The notes beneath the pieces are model-generated. The model made no database searches and was not told the DNA's origin. It worked only from the letters and a program-made list of their open reading frames with translations. A stretch of DNA of 15,070 nt from assembly GCA_937927885.1 (NCBI GenBank), contig CALEZJ010000629.1, forward strand, positions 1 to 15,070, read 5' to 3'. Numbering within the stretch: the first letter of the stretch is position 1; every line of letters begins with the position of its first letter. Shown piece by piece: positions 7,610 to 14,264 of this stretch. Both the position numbers and the translations under genes were made by a program. The stretch is from an uncultured Paracoccaceae bacterium. Lineage in GTDB: Bacteria; Pseudomonadota; Alphaproteobacteria; Rhodobacterales; Rhodobacteraceae.

Positions 7610-8934
7610 TGGCCACCGAATGGATCGCCCTTCTGATGTTCAGCACGCTTCTGATGCTGATGCTGACCGGGCAGCGGATGTTCGGGGTAATCGGCTTTGT
7701 CGCCGTGGTGGCGGCGCTCTTGCTGTGGGGCGACCGCGGCGGGTTCGACATCGCCTTTGCCCAGTCCTTCAAGGTGATGAACTGGTTCCCGCTGATCACC
7801 CTGCCCATGTTCATCTTCATGGGCTATGTGCTGTCGGAAAGCCGACTGGCCGATGACCTCTACCGGATGTTCCACGTCTGGTTCGGGCCGGTGCCGGGCG
7901 GGCTGGCGATCGGCACGATCCTGCTGATGGTGCTGATTTCGGCGATGAACGGCCTTTCCGTGGCGGGCATGGCGATTGGGGCGACCATCGCCCTGCCGGA
8001 ACTGCTGAAGCGCAACTACGACAAGCGGATGGTGACCGGGGTCATTCAGGCCGGGTCCAGCCTGGGCATCCTGATCCCGCCCTCGGTGGTGATGGTGCTC
8101 TATGCGATGATCGCGCGCCAGCCGGTCGCGCATCTGTGGCTGGCGGGCATCCTGCCGGGTCTGATGATGGCGGGGCTGTTCATCGCCTACATCTGGCTGC
8201 GTTGCCGCATCAACCCGGCACTGGGCCCGGCCATGAGCGCCGAGGAGCGCGCGCAGATCCCGCGTGCGGAAAAGCTGGGGCTCTTGTGGGCCGGGGTGCT
8301 GCCGCTGTCGATCTTCTTCGTGATGATGGTGCCCTTCGTTATGGGTTACACGCGGCTCGTGGAATCCTCGGTCATCGGGGCGCTGGCGGCGGTGACGGCG
8401 TCGTGGTGGAAGGGGCGCATGACGCGCGACGTCTGGGAGACCTGCCTGCGCCAGACCCTGTCGGTCAGTTGCATGTTCCTGTGGATCATTCTGGCGGCGC
8501 TGGCCTTTGGCGCCATTTTCGACGGGCTGCGAGCGGTGGATTTCGTGCGTCGGCTGTTTCTCGAGGAGATGGGGCTGAACCGCTGGGAGGTGCTGATCCT
8601 GATGCAGGTCAGTTTCATCCTGATGGGCACCTTTCTGGACGATACCGCCATGCTGGTCATCGTCGCGCCGCTCTATGTGCCGATCGTCGGTGCGCTCGAC
8701 TTCAATCTGGTGTGGTATGGTGTGCTCTACACGATCACCTGCCAGATTGCCTACATGACGCCGCCCTTTGGCTATAACCTGTTCCTGATGCGGGCCATGG
8801 CGCCGCGCGAGGTGTCGCTGGCCGACATCTATCGTTCGATCGTGCCGTTTGTCGGCGTGATGGTGCTGGGGTTGGCGCTGATCATGGTCTTTCCGCAGAT
8901 CGCGCTGTGGCTGCCCGGCGTGCTGATGAACTGA
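7609..8934 (+). CDS. TRAP transporter large permease (DctM-type)
   Basis: A 441-residue polytopic inner-membrane protein, the Na+-coupled transport subunit of a TRAP transporter. The length and roughly a dozen hydrophobic segments fit the DctM family. Recognisable blocks are GSSLGILIPPS (family form GGTLGILIPPS), LDDTAMLVIVAPLYVPI in the second half, and TPPFGYNLF near the C-terminus, the last two being ion and substrate-site regions in the family. The start is well supported: AAGGAG at 7598-7603 precedes the ATG by 5 bases, and the ATG overlaps the stop of dctQ by one base. An upstream in-frame extension inside dctQ has no membrane-protein character and is rejected. The binding-protein gene follows after 34 bp. 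The substrate cannot be read from the permease. Confidence 0.95.
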   Translation: MATEWIALLMFSTLLMLMLTGQRMFGVIGFVAVVAALLLWGDRGGFDIAFAQSFKVMNWFPLITLPMFIFMGYVLSESRLADDLYRMFHVWFGPVPGGLAIGTILLMVLISAMNGLSVAGMAIGATIALPELLKRNYDKRMVTGVIQAGSSLGILIPPSVVMVLYAMIARQPVAHLWLAGILPGLMMAGLFIAYIWLRCRINPALGPAMSAEERAQIPRAEKLGLLWAGVLPLSIFFVMMVPFVMGYTRLVESSVIGALAAVTASWWKGRMTRDVWETCLRQTLSVSCMFLWIILAALAFGAIFDGLRAVDFVRRLFLEEMGLNRWEVLILMQVSFILMGTFLDDTAMLVIVAPLYVPIVGALDFNLVWYGVLYTITCQIAYMTPPFGYNLFLMRAMAPREVSLADIYRSIVPFVGVMVLGLALIMVFPQIALWLPGVLMN

Positions 8935-8968
8935 AGAAGAAACAACCACCCCAACAGAGGAAAAGACA

Positions 8969-10006
8969 ATGACGACGACAAGACGCAAGTTCCTGACCTC
9001 GAGCGCCCTTGCCGGGGCCGCGACGCTGGCCGCGCCCGCGGTCCACGCCCAGTCGACCATCCGCTGGCGGTTGCAGACCTATGCCGGTGCGGCGCTGGGC
9101 GAGCATGTGGTGAAACCGGCGGTCGACCTGTTCAACGCCATGGCCGGCGACGAGATGCAGATCGACCTCTATTACGCCGACCAGCTGGTGCCGACGGGCG
9201 AGCTGTTCCAGGCGATGCAGCGCGGCACCATCGACGCGGTGCAGTCGGATGACGACAGCATGGCCTCGCCGACCGAGGTGACGGTGTTCGGCGGCTATTT
9301 CCCGCTGGCCAGCCGCTATTCGCTGGACGTGCCCGCGCTGTTCAACGACTGGGGTCTGAACGAGATCTGGGGCGAGGAATACGCCCGGGTCGGGGTCAAG
9401 CATATCTCGGCCGGGTCGTGGGATCCGTGTCACTTCATCACCTCGTCGCCGATCACCTCGCTGGCGGAACTGCGCGGCAAGCGGGTGTTCACCTTCCCGA
9501 CCGCGGGCCGGTTCCTGGCGCAGTTCGGCGTGGTGCCGGTGACGGTGCCATGGGAGGATGTGCAGATCGCCCTGCAAACCCGCGAAATCGACGGCGTGGC
9601 CTGGTGCGGCGCGACCGAGGCCTACACCGTGGGCTGGGCCGATGTCACCAGCCACTTCCTGACCAACAACATCTCGGGCGCGTGGATCGGGCATTTCTTC
9701 TCGAACATGGACCGCTGGAACGAACTGTCGCCGCGGCTGCAGAACCTGGTCTCGACCTGCTTCGAGCAATCGCATTACTACCGCCAGCACTGGTACTGGG
9801 CAGGCGAGGCGCGGTTCCGCACCGAGGGGACCAAGCTGGCACTGACGGCGATTCCGGATGCGGAATGGGCGACCGTCGAGGCCGCGGCGCGGGTGTTCTG
9901 GGACGAGATCGGAGCCGAAAGCGAGGTGAAGGCGCGCGTGGTGCAGATCTTCAAGGACTACAACGCCGCGATGGACCGCGCCGGGCGGCCGTATCGCTAT
10001 TCGTGA
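8969..10006 (+). CDS. TRAP transporter periplasmic substrate-binding protein (DctP/TakP type), Tat signal
   Basis: A 345-residue periplasmic binding protein that captures the substrate for the DctQM permease. The N-terminus has a twin-arginine export signal: RRKFL at residues 5-9, a hydrophobic stretch, then a probable cleavage site after VHA (residue 27). The mature part follows the DctP pattern. An early block reads LGEHVVKPAVDLFN, the central hinge region reads GKRVFTFPTAGRFLAQFG, and the signature segment LQTREIDGVAWCGA carries the Arg that usually contacts a substrate carboxylate. The segment order resembles the TakP/FcbT1 subgroup, which handles organic acids, so the ligand may carry a carboxylate. 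AGAGG at 8956-8960 lies 8 bases before the ATG. A palindromic element directly downstream may let this gene be expressed above the enzyme genes that follow. Confidence 0.93.
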   Translation: MTTTRRKFLTSSALAGAATLAAPAVHAQSTIRWRLQTYAGAALGEHVVKPAVDLFNAMAGDEMQIDLYYADQLVPTGELFQAMQRGTIDAVQSDDDSMASPTEVTVFGGYFPLASRYSLDVPALFNDWGLNEIWGEEYARVGVKHISAGSWDPCHFITSSPITSLAELRGKRVFTFPTAGRFLAQFGVVPVTVPWEDVQIALQTREIDGVAWCGATEAYTVGWADVTSHFLTNNISGAWIGHFFSNMDRWNELSPRLQNLVSTCFEQSHYYRQHWYWAGEARFRTEGTKLALTAIPDAEWATVEAAARVFWDEIGAESEVKARVVQIFKDYNAAMDRAGRPYRYS

Positions 10007-10013
10007 GGGCAAA

Positions 10014-10114
10014 GCGGGGGGCCAGCCCCCCGCACCCCGCCAGGGGGGGCACGCCCCCCCTGGAACCCCCGTGAGTATTTTTCGGCAAGATGAAGGGGCG
10101 GCCCGAGGGCTGCC
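10014..10114. repeat. Tandem G/C-run palindromes, Rhodobacterales-type intergenic element
   Basis: The gap between the binding-protein and ligase genes holds two strong hairpins. The first is 10014-10033: GCGGGGGG pairs with CCCCCCGC around CCAG. The second is 10040-10063: a ten-base stem CCAGGGGGGG/CCCCCCCTGG around the loop CACG. They are followed by AGTATTTTTCGGCAAGATGAAG at about 10074-10095 and a weaker hairpin at 10097-10114. The C-run of the first stem could also pair with the G-run of the second. I recall this combination as a common intergenic repeat in Rhodobacterales genomes. Its position, with a T-run after the stems, fits a partial terminator or mRNA-stabilising element that separates high binding-protein expression from lower enzyme expression. 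Confidence 0.72.
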
Positions 10115-10129
10115 GGGATGAGGAAACAG

Positions 10130-11497
10130 ATGTCCGGGATGTTGACGTTGGAGTCGCTGGCCGCCGCCTTTGAGGCAGGCGAGATCGATACCGTGGTGGT
10201 GGCCGCGCCCGACGTGCAGGGGCGGCTGATGGGCAAGCGGTTCCACGCCGCGCATTTCCTGAACCACGGTTGGGAAGAAACCCATTGCTGCAATTACCTC
10301 CTGACCGTGGACATGGAGATGACTCCGGTGCCCGGCTTTGCCAGCGCGAGTTGGGAAAAGGGATACGGCGATTACGTCATGAAGCCCGATCTGGCGACGC
10401 TGCGCCGGGTGCCCTGGCTGCCGGGCACCGCGCTGGTGCTGTGTGACCTGCTGGACCATCACACGCACGAGGAGGTGGCCGTGTCGCCCCGCGCGATCCT
10501 CAAGCGCCAGATCGCCCGCGCCCGCGCCATGGGGTTTGACGCCATGATGGCGACCGAACTGGAATTCTATGTCTTCGAGAATTCCTATGAGCAGTTGCGC
10601 GATCAGGGAATGCGCGACCTGAGGCCGATCAGCGCCTATAACGAGGATTACCACATTTTCCAGACCACCAAGGAAGAGCCCCTGATGCGCGCGTTGCGCA
10701 ACGGGCTTTATGGTGCCGGGATCGCCGTGGAGAACACCAAGGGCGAGGCGGATGCCGGGCAGGCCGAGGTCAACGTGCGCTATGCCGATGCGCTGACCAC
10801 GGCGGACCAGCACACGATCATCAAGCAGGCCACCAAGGAAATCGCCCATGCCCATGGCAAGTCGGTGAGCTTCATGGCCAAGTACGACCATACAAAGGCC
10901 GGATCGTCGAGCCATGTGCACCAGTCGCTCTGGGGGCTGGATGGCACCGCCGCTTTCGCGGACAAGACGGACCCGAACGGCATGTCGGCGGTGATGAAGC
11001 AGTTCCTCGCCGGGCAACTGGCCCATGCACGCGAAATCACGATCTTTCTGGCGCCCTGGGTCAACAGCTACAAGCGCTTCTGCATCGGCCTGTTCGCGCC
11101 GACCAAGGCCGTCTGGTCGGCGGACAATCGCACGGCGGGGTTCCGTGTCTGCGGCGCGGGCACCAAGGCGGTACGGGTCGAATGCCGCATCGGCGGCGCC
11201 GACCTGAACCCCTATACCGCCTGCGCGGCCTTGCTGGCGGCCGGGCTTGACGGGATCGAGAAGGGAATGGCGCTGGAGCCCGAGTTGAAGGGCGACGGCT
11301 ATTCCGCCAAGGGGGTGCGAGAAATCCCGCATACGCTGCGCGAGGCGGCGGATCTGGCGGCGGGGTCCGAATGGCTGCGCTCGGCCCTGGGGGATCAGGT
11401 CGTCGACCATTACGTCCACGCCGCGCGCTGGGAAATCAGCGAAACCGACCGCGTGGTGACCGATTGGGAATTGAAGCGCGGGCTGGAGCGGGCGTAA
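10130..11497 (+). CDS. Glutamine synthetase-like gamma-glutamyl ligase (GlnA family, non-canonical)
   Basis: A 455-residue protein of the glutamine synthetase superfamily, cytoplasmic ATP-dependent ligases joining the gamma-carboxyl of glutamate to ammonia or an amine. The beta-grasp N-terminal part contains PDVQGRLMGKR, the form seen in PuuA-like ligases rather than FDGSS of true GS. Metal and ATP residues are kept: E143/E145 in TELEFY, E206 and E213 in GEADAGQAE, and H262/H264 in SSHVHQSL. Glutamate-binding NSYKRF (312-317, Arg316) is also present. The following GYEAP motif of true GS reads GLFAP, so Phe322 replaces the ammonium-site Glu. The usual NLYDLPP adenylylation motif is not recognisable. 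ATG 10130 is chosen for AGGA 5 bases upstream; 10118 is in frame but lacks a good ribosome site. Together with ADH, ALDH and an amidohydrolase gene, this indicates ligation of an organic amine, identity unknown. Confidence 0.88.
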   Translation: MSGMLTLESLAAAFEAGEIDTVVVAAPDVQGRLMGKRFHAAHFLNHGWEETHCCNYLLTVDMEMTPVPGFASASWEKGYGDYVMKPDLATLRRVPWLPGTALVLCDLLDHHTHEEVAVSPRAILKRQIARARAMGFDAMMATELEFYVFENSYEQLRDQGMRDLRPISAYNEDYHIFQTTKEEPLMRALRNGLYGAGIAVENTKGEADAGQAEVNVRYADALTTADQHTIIKQATKEIAHAHGKSVSFMAKYDHTKAGSSSHVHQSLWGLDGTAAFADKTDPNGMSAVMKQFLAGQLAHAREITIFLAPWVNSYKRFCIGLFAPTKAVWSADNRTAGFRVCGAGTKAVRVECRIGGADLNPYTACAALLAAGLDGIEKGMALEPELKGDGYSAKGVREIPHTLREAADLAAGSEWLRSALGDQVVDHYVHAARWEISETDRVVTDWELKRGLERA

Positions 11498-11546
11498 GCC
11501 CCCACCGCATGGATAACGGCGCCGGATGGGCGCGAGAGGTGATGCG

Positions 11547-12935
11547 ATGACCAAGATGATCCAATGTATCTCGCCCGTGGACGGGCGGGTCTATGCCGAG
11601 CGTCCGGCCCTGACGCTGGAGGCTGCAAAGGCCGCCGTCGCCCGCGCCAAGGCGGCGCAAAGGGACTGGGCCGCCCTGCCGCTGGCCGAGCGCATCGCGC
11701 GGGTCAAGGCGGGGGTGGCGGCGCTGAATGCCGACAAGCCGCGCATCGTCGAGGAACTGGCGTGGCAGATGGGCCGCCCGACGCGCTATGGCGGCGAATT
11801 CGGCGGGGTCAACGACCGCACCGCCTATATGGCCGAGATCGCCGAGGCGACGCTGGCGCCGACGATGGTCGAGGACAGCGACCGGTTCCGCCGCTATCTG
11901 GCGCGCGAACCGGTCGGCGTGGTGTTTGTCATCGCGCCGTGGAATTACCCTTATCTCACCTCGATCAACACCATCGTTCCGGCGCTGATTGCTGGGAATT
12001 CGGTGGTGCTGAAGCACGCGACGCAAACGCTGGTGGTGGGCGAGCGTCTGGCGGAGGCGTTTCATGCGGGCGGCGTTCCAGCGGATGTGTTCCAGAATGT
12101 GGTGCTGGACCATGCGACGACCGAGGCGCTGATCGGGGCGAAATCCTTCGGCTTTGTGAACTTTACCGGCTCGGTGGCGGGTGGGGCGGCCATCGAGCGC
12201 GCGGCGGCGGGCACCTTCACCGGCACCGGGCTGGAACTGGGCGGCAAGGATCCGGGCTATGTGCGCGCCGATGCCGATCTGGATGCGGCGGTCGACAGCC
12301 TGATGGACGGCGCGATGTATAACGCCGGTCAGTGCTGCTGCGGGATCGAGCGGATCTATGTGCATGAATCGCTCTATGATGCCTTCGTGGAAAAGGCGGT
12401 CGCCTGGGTCAAGGCGCTGAAACTGGGCAACCCGTTCGACCCCGCCACCACCATCGGCCCGATGGCCAACGTCCGTTTCGCCCGCACCGTGCGCGCGCAA
12501 ATCGCCGAGGCGGTGGCGGCGGGCGCAAAGCCGCTGATAGACCCCGCGCTGTTCCCGGAAGATGACGGCGGCGCCTATCTGGCACCGCAGATTCTGGTCA
12601 ACGTCGATCATTCCATGCGGGTGATGATGGAGGAATCCTTCGGCCCCGTCGTTGGCATCATGAAGGTCTCGGGCGACGAGGAAGCCATCCGGCTGATGAA
12701 CGACTCGCCCTATGGCCTGACCTGTTCCTTGTGGACGCAGGACCCGGACGCAGCGGCCGAGATCGGCGCGCGGCTGGAAACCGGCACGGTCTACATGAAC
12801 CGCTGCGATTATCTGGACCCGGCCCTGTGCTGGACCGGCTGCAAGGACACGGGGCGCGGTGCGGCCCTGTCGGCGCTGGGCTATCATTCGGTCACGCGGC
12901 CGAAATCCTATCACATGAAGAAGGTGACGAAATGA
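11547..12935 (+). CDS. NAD(P)+-dependent aldehyde dehydrogenase
   Basis: A 462-residue member of the aldehyde dehydrogenase superfamily, oxidising an aldehyde to a carboxylate with NAD(P)+ in the cytoplasm. The cofactor-binding region contains APWNYPY and the NFTGSVAGG loop. The general base is Glu230 in GLELGGKDP. The catalytic cysteine should be Cys264, the GQxC position in NAGQCCCG, and it lies in an unusual run of three cysteines (263-265). ESFGPVVGI and NDSPYGLTCSLWT follow in the C-terminal half as expected. ATG 11547 is preferred because AGAGG ends 7 bases upstream; the in-frame ATG at 11526 adds residues without a ribosome site. The gene starts 49 bp after the ligase gene, and its last four bases overlap the next start (ATGA). 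It probably acts on the aldehyde made by the neighbouring alcohol dehydrogenase. Confidence 0.94.
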   Translation: MTKMIQCISPVDGRVYAERPALTLEAAKAAVARAKAAQRDWAALPLAERIARVKAGVAALNADKPRIVEELAWQMGRPTRYGGEFGGVNDRTAYMAEIAEATLAPTMVEDSDRFRRYLAREPVGVVFVIAPWNYPYLTSINTIVPALIAGNSVVLKHATQTLVVGERLAEAFHAGGVPADVFQNVVLDHATTEALIGAKSFGFVNFTGSVAGGAAIERAAAGTFTGTGLELGGKDPGYVRADADLDAAVDSLMDGAMYNAGQCCCGIERIYVHESLYDAFVEKAVAWVKALKLGNPFDPATTIGPMANVRFARTVRAQIAEAVAAGAKPLIDPALFPEDDGGAYLAPQILVNVDHSMRVMMEESFGPVVGIMKVSGDEEAIRLMNDSPYGLTCSLWTQDPDAAAEIGARLETGTVYMNRCDYLDPALCWTGCKDTGRGAALSALGYHSVTRPKSYHMKKVTK

Positions 12936-14086
12936 GCGTTCCCAACAGGAACTGGTCCTATCCGACCGCGATCAAGTTCGGCGTGGGGCGGATTGGCGAA
13001 CTGGCGGATCACTGCAAGGCGACCGGCATCCATCGCCCGCTTCTGGTGACCGACCGCGCGCTGGCGGCGCTGCCGATCACGGCGCAGGCGCTGGATGTGC
13101 TGGCGGCGGCGGGGCTGGGCCGGGCGGTGTTTTCCGGCGTTGACGCCAACCCGACCGAGGCCAACATGGTCGAGGGGATCGCCGTCTACAAGGCGGGTGG
13201 GCATGACGGGGTGATCGCCTTTGGCGGCGGCTCGGCGCTGGATCTGGGCAAGATGATCGCGCTGATGGCGCATCAGCGGGCGGATCTGTCGGTCTGGGAT
13301 CTGGAGGATATCGACGACTGGTATACCCGCGCCGATTCGTCGAAAATCGCGCCGGTGATTGCCGTGCCGACGACGGCAGGCACAGGGTCCGAGGTGGGCC
13401 GCGCGGGCGTGCTGACCAATTCGGCAACCCACAAGAAAAAGATCATCTTCCATCCCGGGCTGATGCCAAAGGTCACGATCTGCGACCCGGCGCTGACGGT
13501 GGGCATGCCGCGCTTCATCACCGCAGGCACCGGGATGGATGCGCTGGCGCATTGCCTTGAGGCCTTTTGCAGCCCCTTCTATCACCCGATGTCGCAGGGC
13601 ATCGCGCTGGAGGGCATGCGGCTGGTGTTCGAAAACCTGCCCACGGTTTATGCCGAACCGGGCAATCTGGAGGCTCGCGCGCACATGATGTCGGCGGCGG
13701 CCATGGGTGCGGTGGCGTTCCAGAAGGGGCTGGGGGCGATCCACAGCCTCAGCCACCCGATTGGCGCGGTCTATAACACCCATCACGGCACCACGAACGC
13801 CGTGGTCATGCCGATGGTGCTGGACATGAACCGCCCGGCGATCGAGGACCGCATCGCGCGTGCCGCCGCCTATCTCGGCATCGCGGGCGGGTTCGACGGC
13901 TTCCGGGCCGCCGTGATGGATCTGCGCGCCACGCTGGCGATTCCGGCCAATCTGACGGCCCTGGGCGTGACGAACCCCGATCTGGACACGCTGACCGAAA
14001 TGGCGCTGGAGGATCCGTCCTGCGGCGGCAACCCGGTGGAGATGACGCGCGAGAACACCCGCGCGCTGTTCGAGGCGTGTCTGTAA
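12932..14086 (+). CDS. Iron-containing alcohol dehydrogenase (group III, EutG/FucO-like)
   Basis: A 384-residue group III metal-dependent alcohol dehydrogenase. It has an N-terminal Rossmann-like domain with the FGGGSALDLGK nucleotide-binding block and a helical metal-binding domain. By comparison with FucO, the metal ligands would be Asp203, His207 (GMDALAH), His271 (IHSLSH) and His285 (NTHHGT). All four are present, with the spacing expected of the family. VPTTAGTGSEVGRAGVLT is the standard cofactor loop. The reaction is reversible oxidation of an alcohol to an aldehyde with NAD(P)+. The ATG overlaps the aldehyde dehydrogenase stop by four bases and has AAGGTG just upstream, so the two enzymes are tightly coupled and probably act in sequence on one substrate. 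This is the last gene of the operon; a hairpin follows 7 bp after its stop. Confidence 0.95.
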   Translation: MSVPNRNWSYPTAIKFGVGRIGELADHCKATGIHRPLLVTDRALAALPITAQALDVLAAAGLGRAVFSGVDANPTEANMVEGIAVYKAGGHDGVIAFGGGSALDLGKMIALMAHQRADLSVWDLEDIDDWYTRADSSKIAPVIAVPTTAGTGSEVGRAGVLTNSATHKKKIIFHPGLMPKVTICDPALTVGMPRFITAGTGMDALAHCLEAFCSPFYHPMSQGIALEGMRLVFENLPTVYAEPGNLEARAHMMSAAAMGAVAFQKGLGAIHSLSHPIGAVYNTHHGTTNAVVMPMVLDMNRPAIEDRIARAAAYLGIAGGFDGFRAAVMDLRATLAIPANLTALGVTNPDLDTLTEMALEDPSCGGNPVEMTRENTRALFEACL

Positions 14087-14093
14087 GGAAAAG

Positions 14094-14118
14094 CGAGGGG
14101 GGCATTCTGCCCCCCTCG
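14094..14118 (+). terminator. Hairpin terminator after the catabolic operon
   Basis: A perfect 11 bp stem, CGAGGGGGGCA pairing with TGCCCCCCTCG around the loop TTC, begins 7 bp after the alcohol dehydrogenase stop codon. The stem is very stable. No T-run follows (the next bases are TGCTAAGCGC), so it is not a textbook intrinsic terminator. It may still end transcription or protect the 3' end of the mRNA. A small CCCCTCGGGG hairpin lies just beyond, at about 14134-14143. Confidence 0.65.
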
Positions 14119-14174
14119 TGCTAAGCGCTCATCCCCTCGGGGCGTTTGCCATCCGCGGCGCGGTCTGTCGGCCC

Positions 14175-14202
14175 TTGCGCCCCCGGTGACACTGGCTATA
14201 AC
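14175..14202 (+). promoter_or_regulatory. Candidate sigma-70 promoter of carB
   Basis: A -35-like TTGCGC at 14175-14180 and a -10-like TATAAC at 14197-14202 are separated by 16 bases. They lie 62 bases before the carB start codon and downstream of the preceding hairpin, so carB probably has its own promoter and a leader of about 55 bases. The -10 match is good and the -35 match moderate (TTG conserved). The rest of the 178 bp gap holds the terminator hairpin and nothing else I can assign. Confidence 0.5.
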
Positions 14203-14264
14203 CCCCCTCAATTTGCGCGCCGCCCGGGCAGGGCTGGCGCGATCATGCGCGCACGGGGTCCGAC

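Noticed and set aside
7498..9060. 520-codon minus-strand frame opposite dctM, with many His, Asp and Arg
   Set aside because: The composition is the antisense image of a hydrophobic membrane protein; no start context or homology is visible.
10014..10063. CRISPR-like or tandem repeat array
   Set aside because: There are only two unequal palindromes of different sequence and no repeated unit with spacers.
10130..11497. Housekeeping glutamine synthetase (glnA)
   Set aside because: The ammonium-site Glu is replaced, the adenylylation motif is not recognisable, there is no glnB next to it, and it sits in a catabolic operon.
10130..11497. gamma-Glutamylmethylamide synthetase of the N-methylglutamate pathway
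   Set aside because: The N-methylglutamate synthase and dehydrogenase genes expected beside it are absent, and the ADH/ALDH pair is not needed in that pathway. It remains a possible relative.
8882..11554. 890-codon open frame on the minus strand across the binding-protein and ligase genes
   Set aside because: Antisense shadow: low-complexity R/H/G/Q-rich product, it spans the intergenic palindromes, and both sense genes are strongly supported.
11436..12914. 492-codon minus-strand frame opposite the aldehyde dehydrogenase gene
   Set aside because: Antisense shadow of a gene with intact catalytic residues; the product has no recognisable domain.
10130..14086. Classical ethanolamine utilisation (eut) or microcompartment locus
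   Set aside because: No ammonia-lyase subunits, shell proteins or EutR-type regulator are present; the EutG-like alcohol dehydrogenase alone does not make a eut operon.
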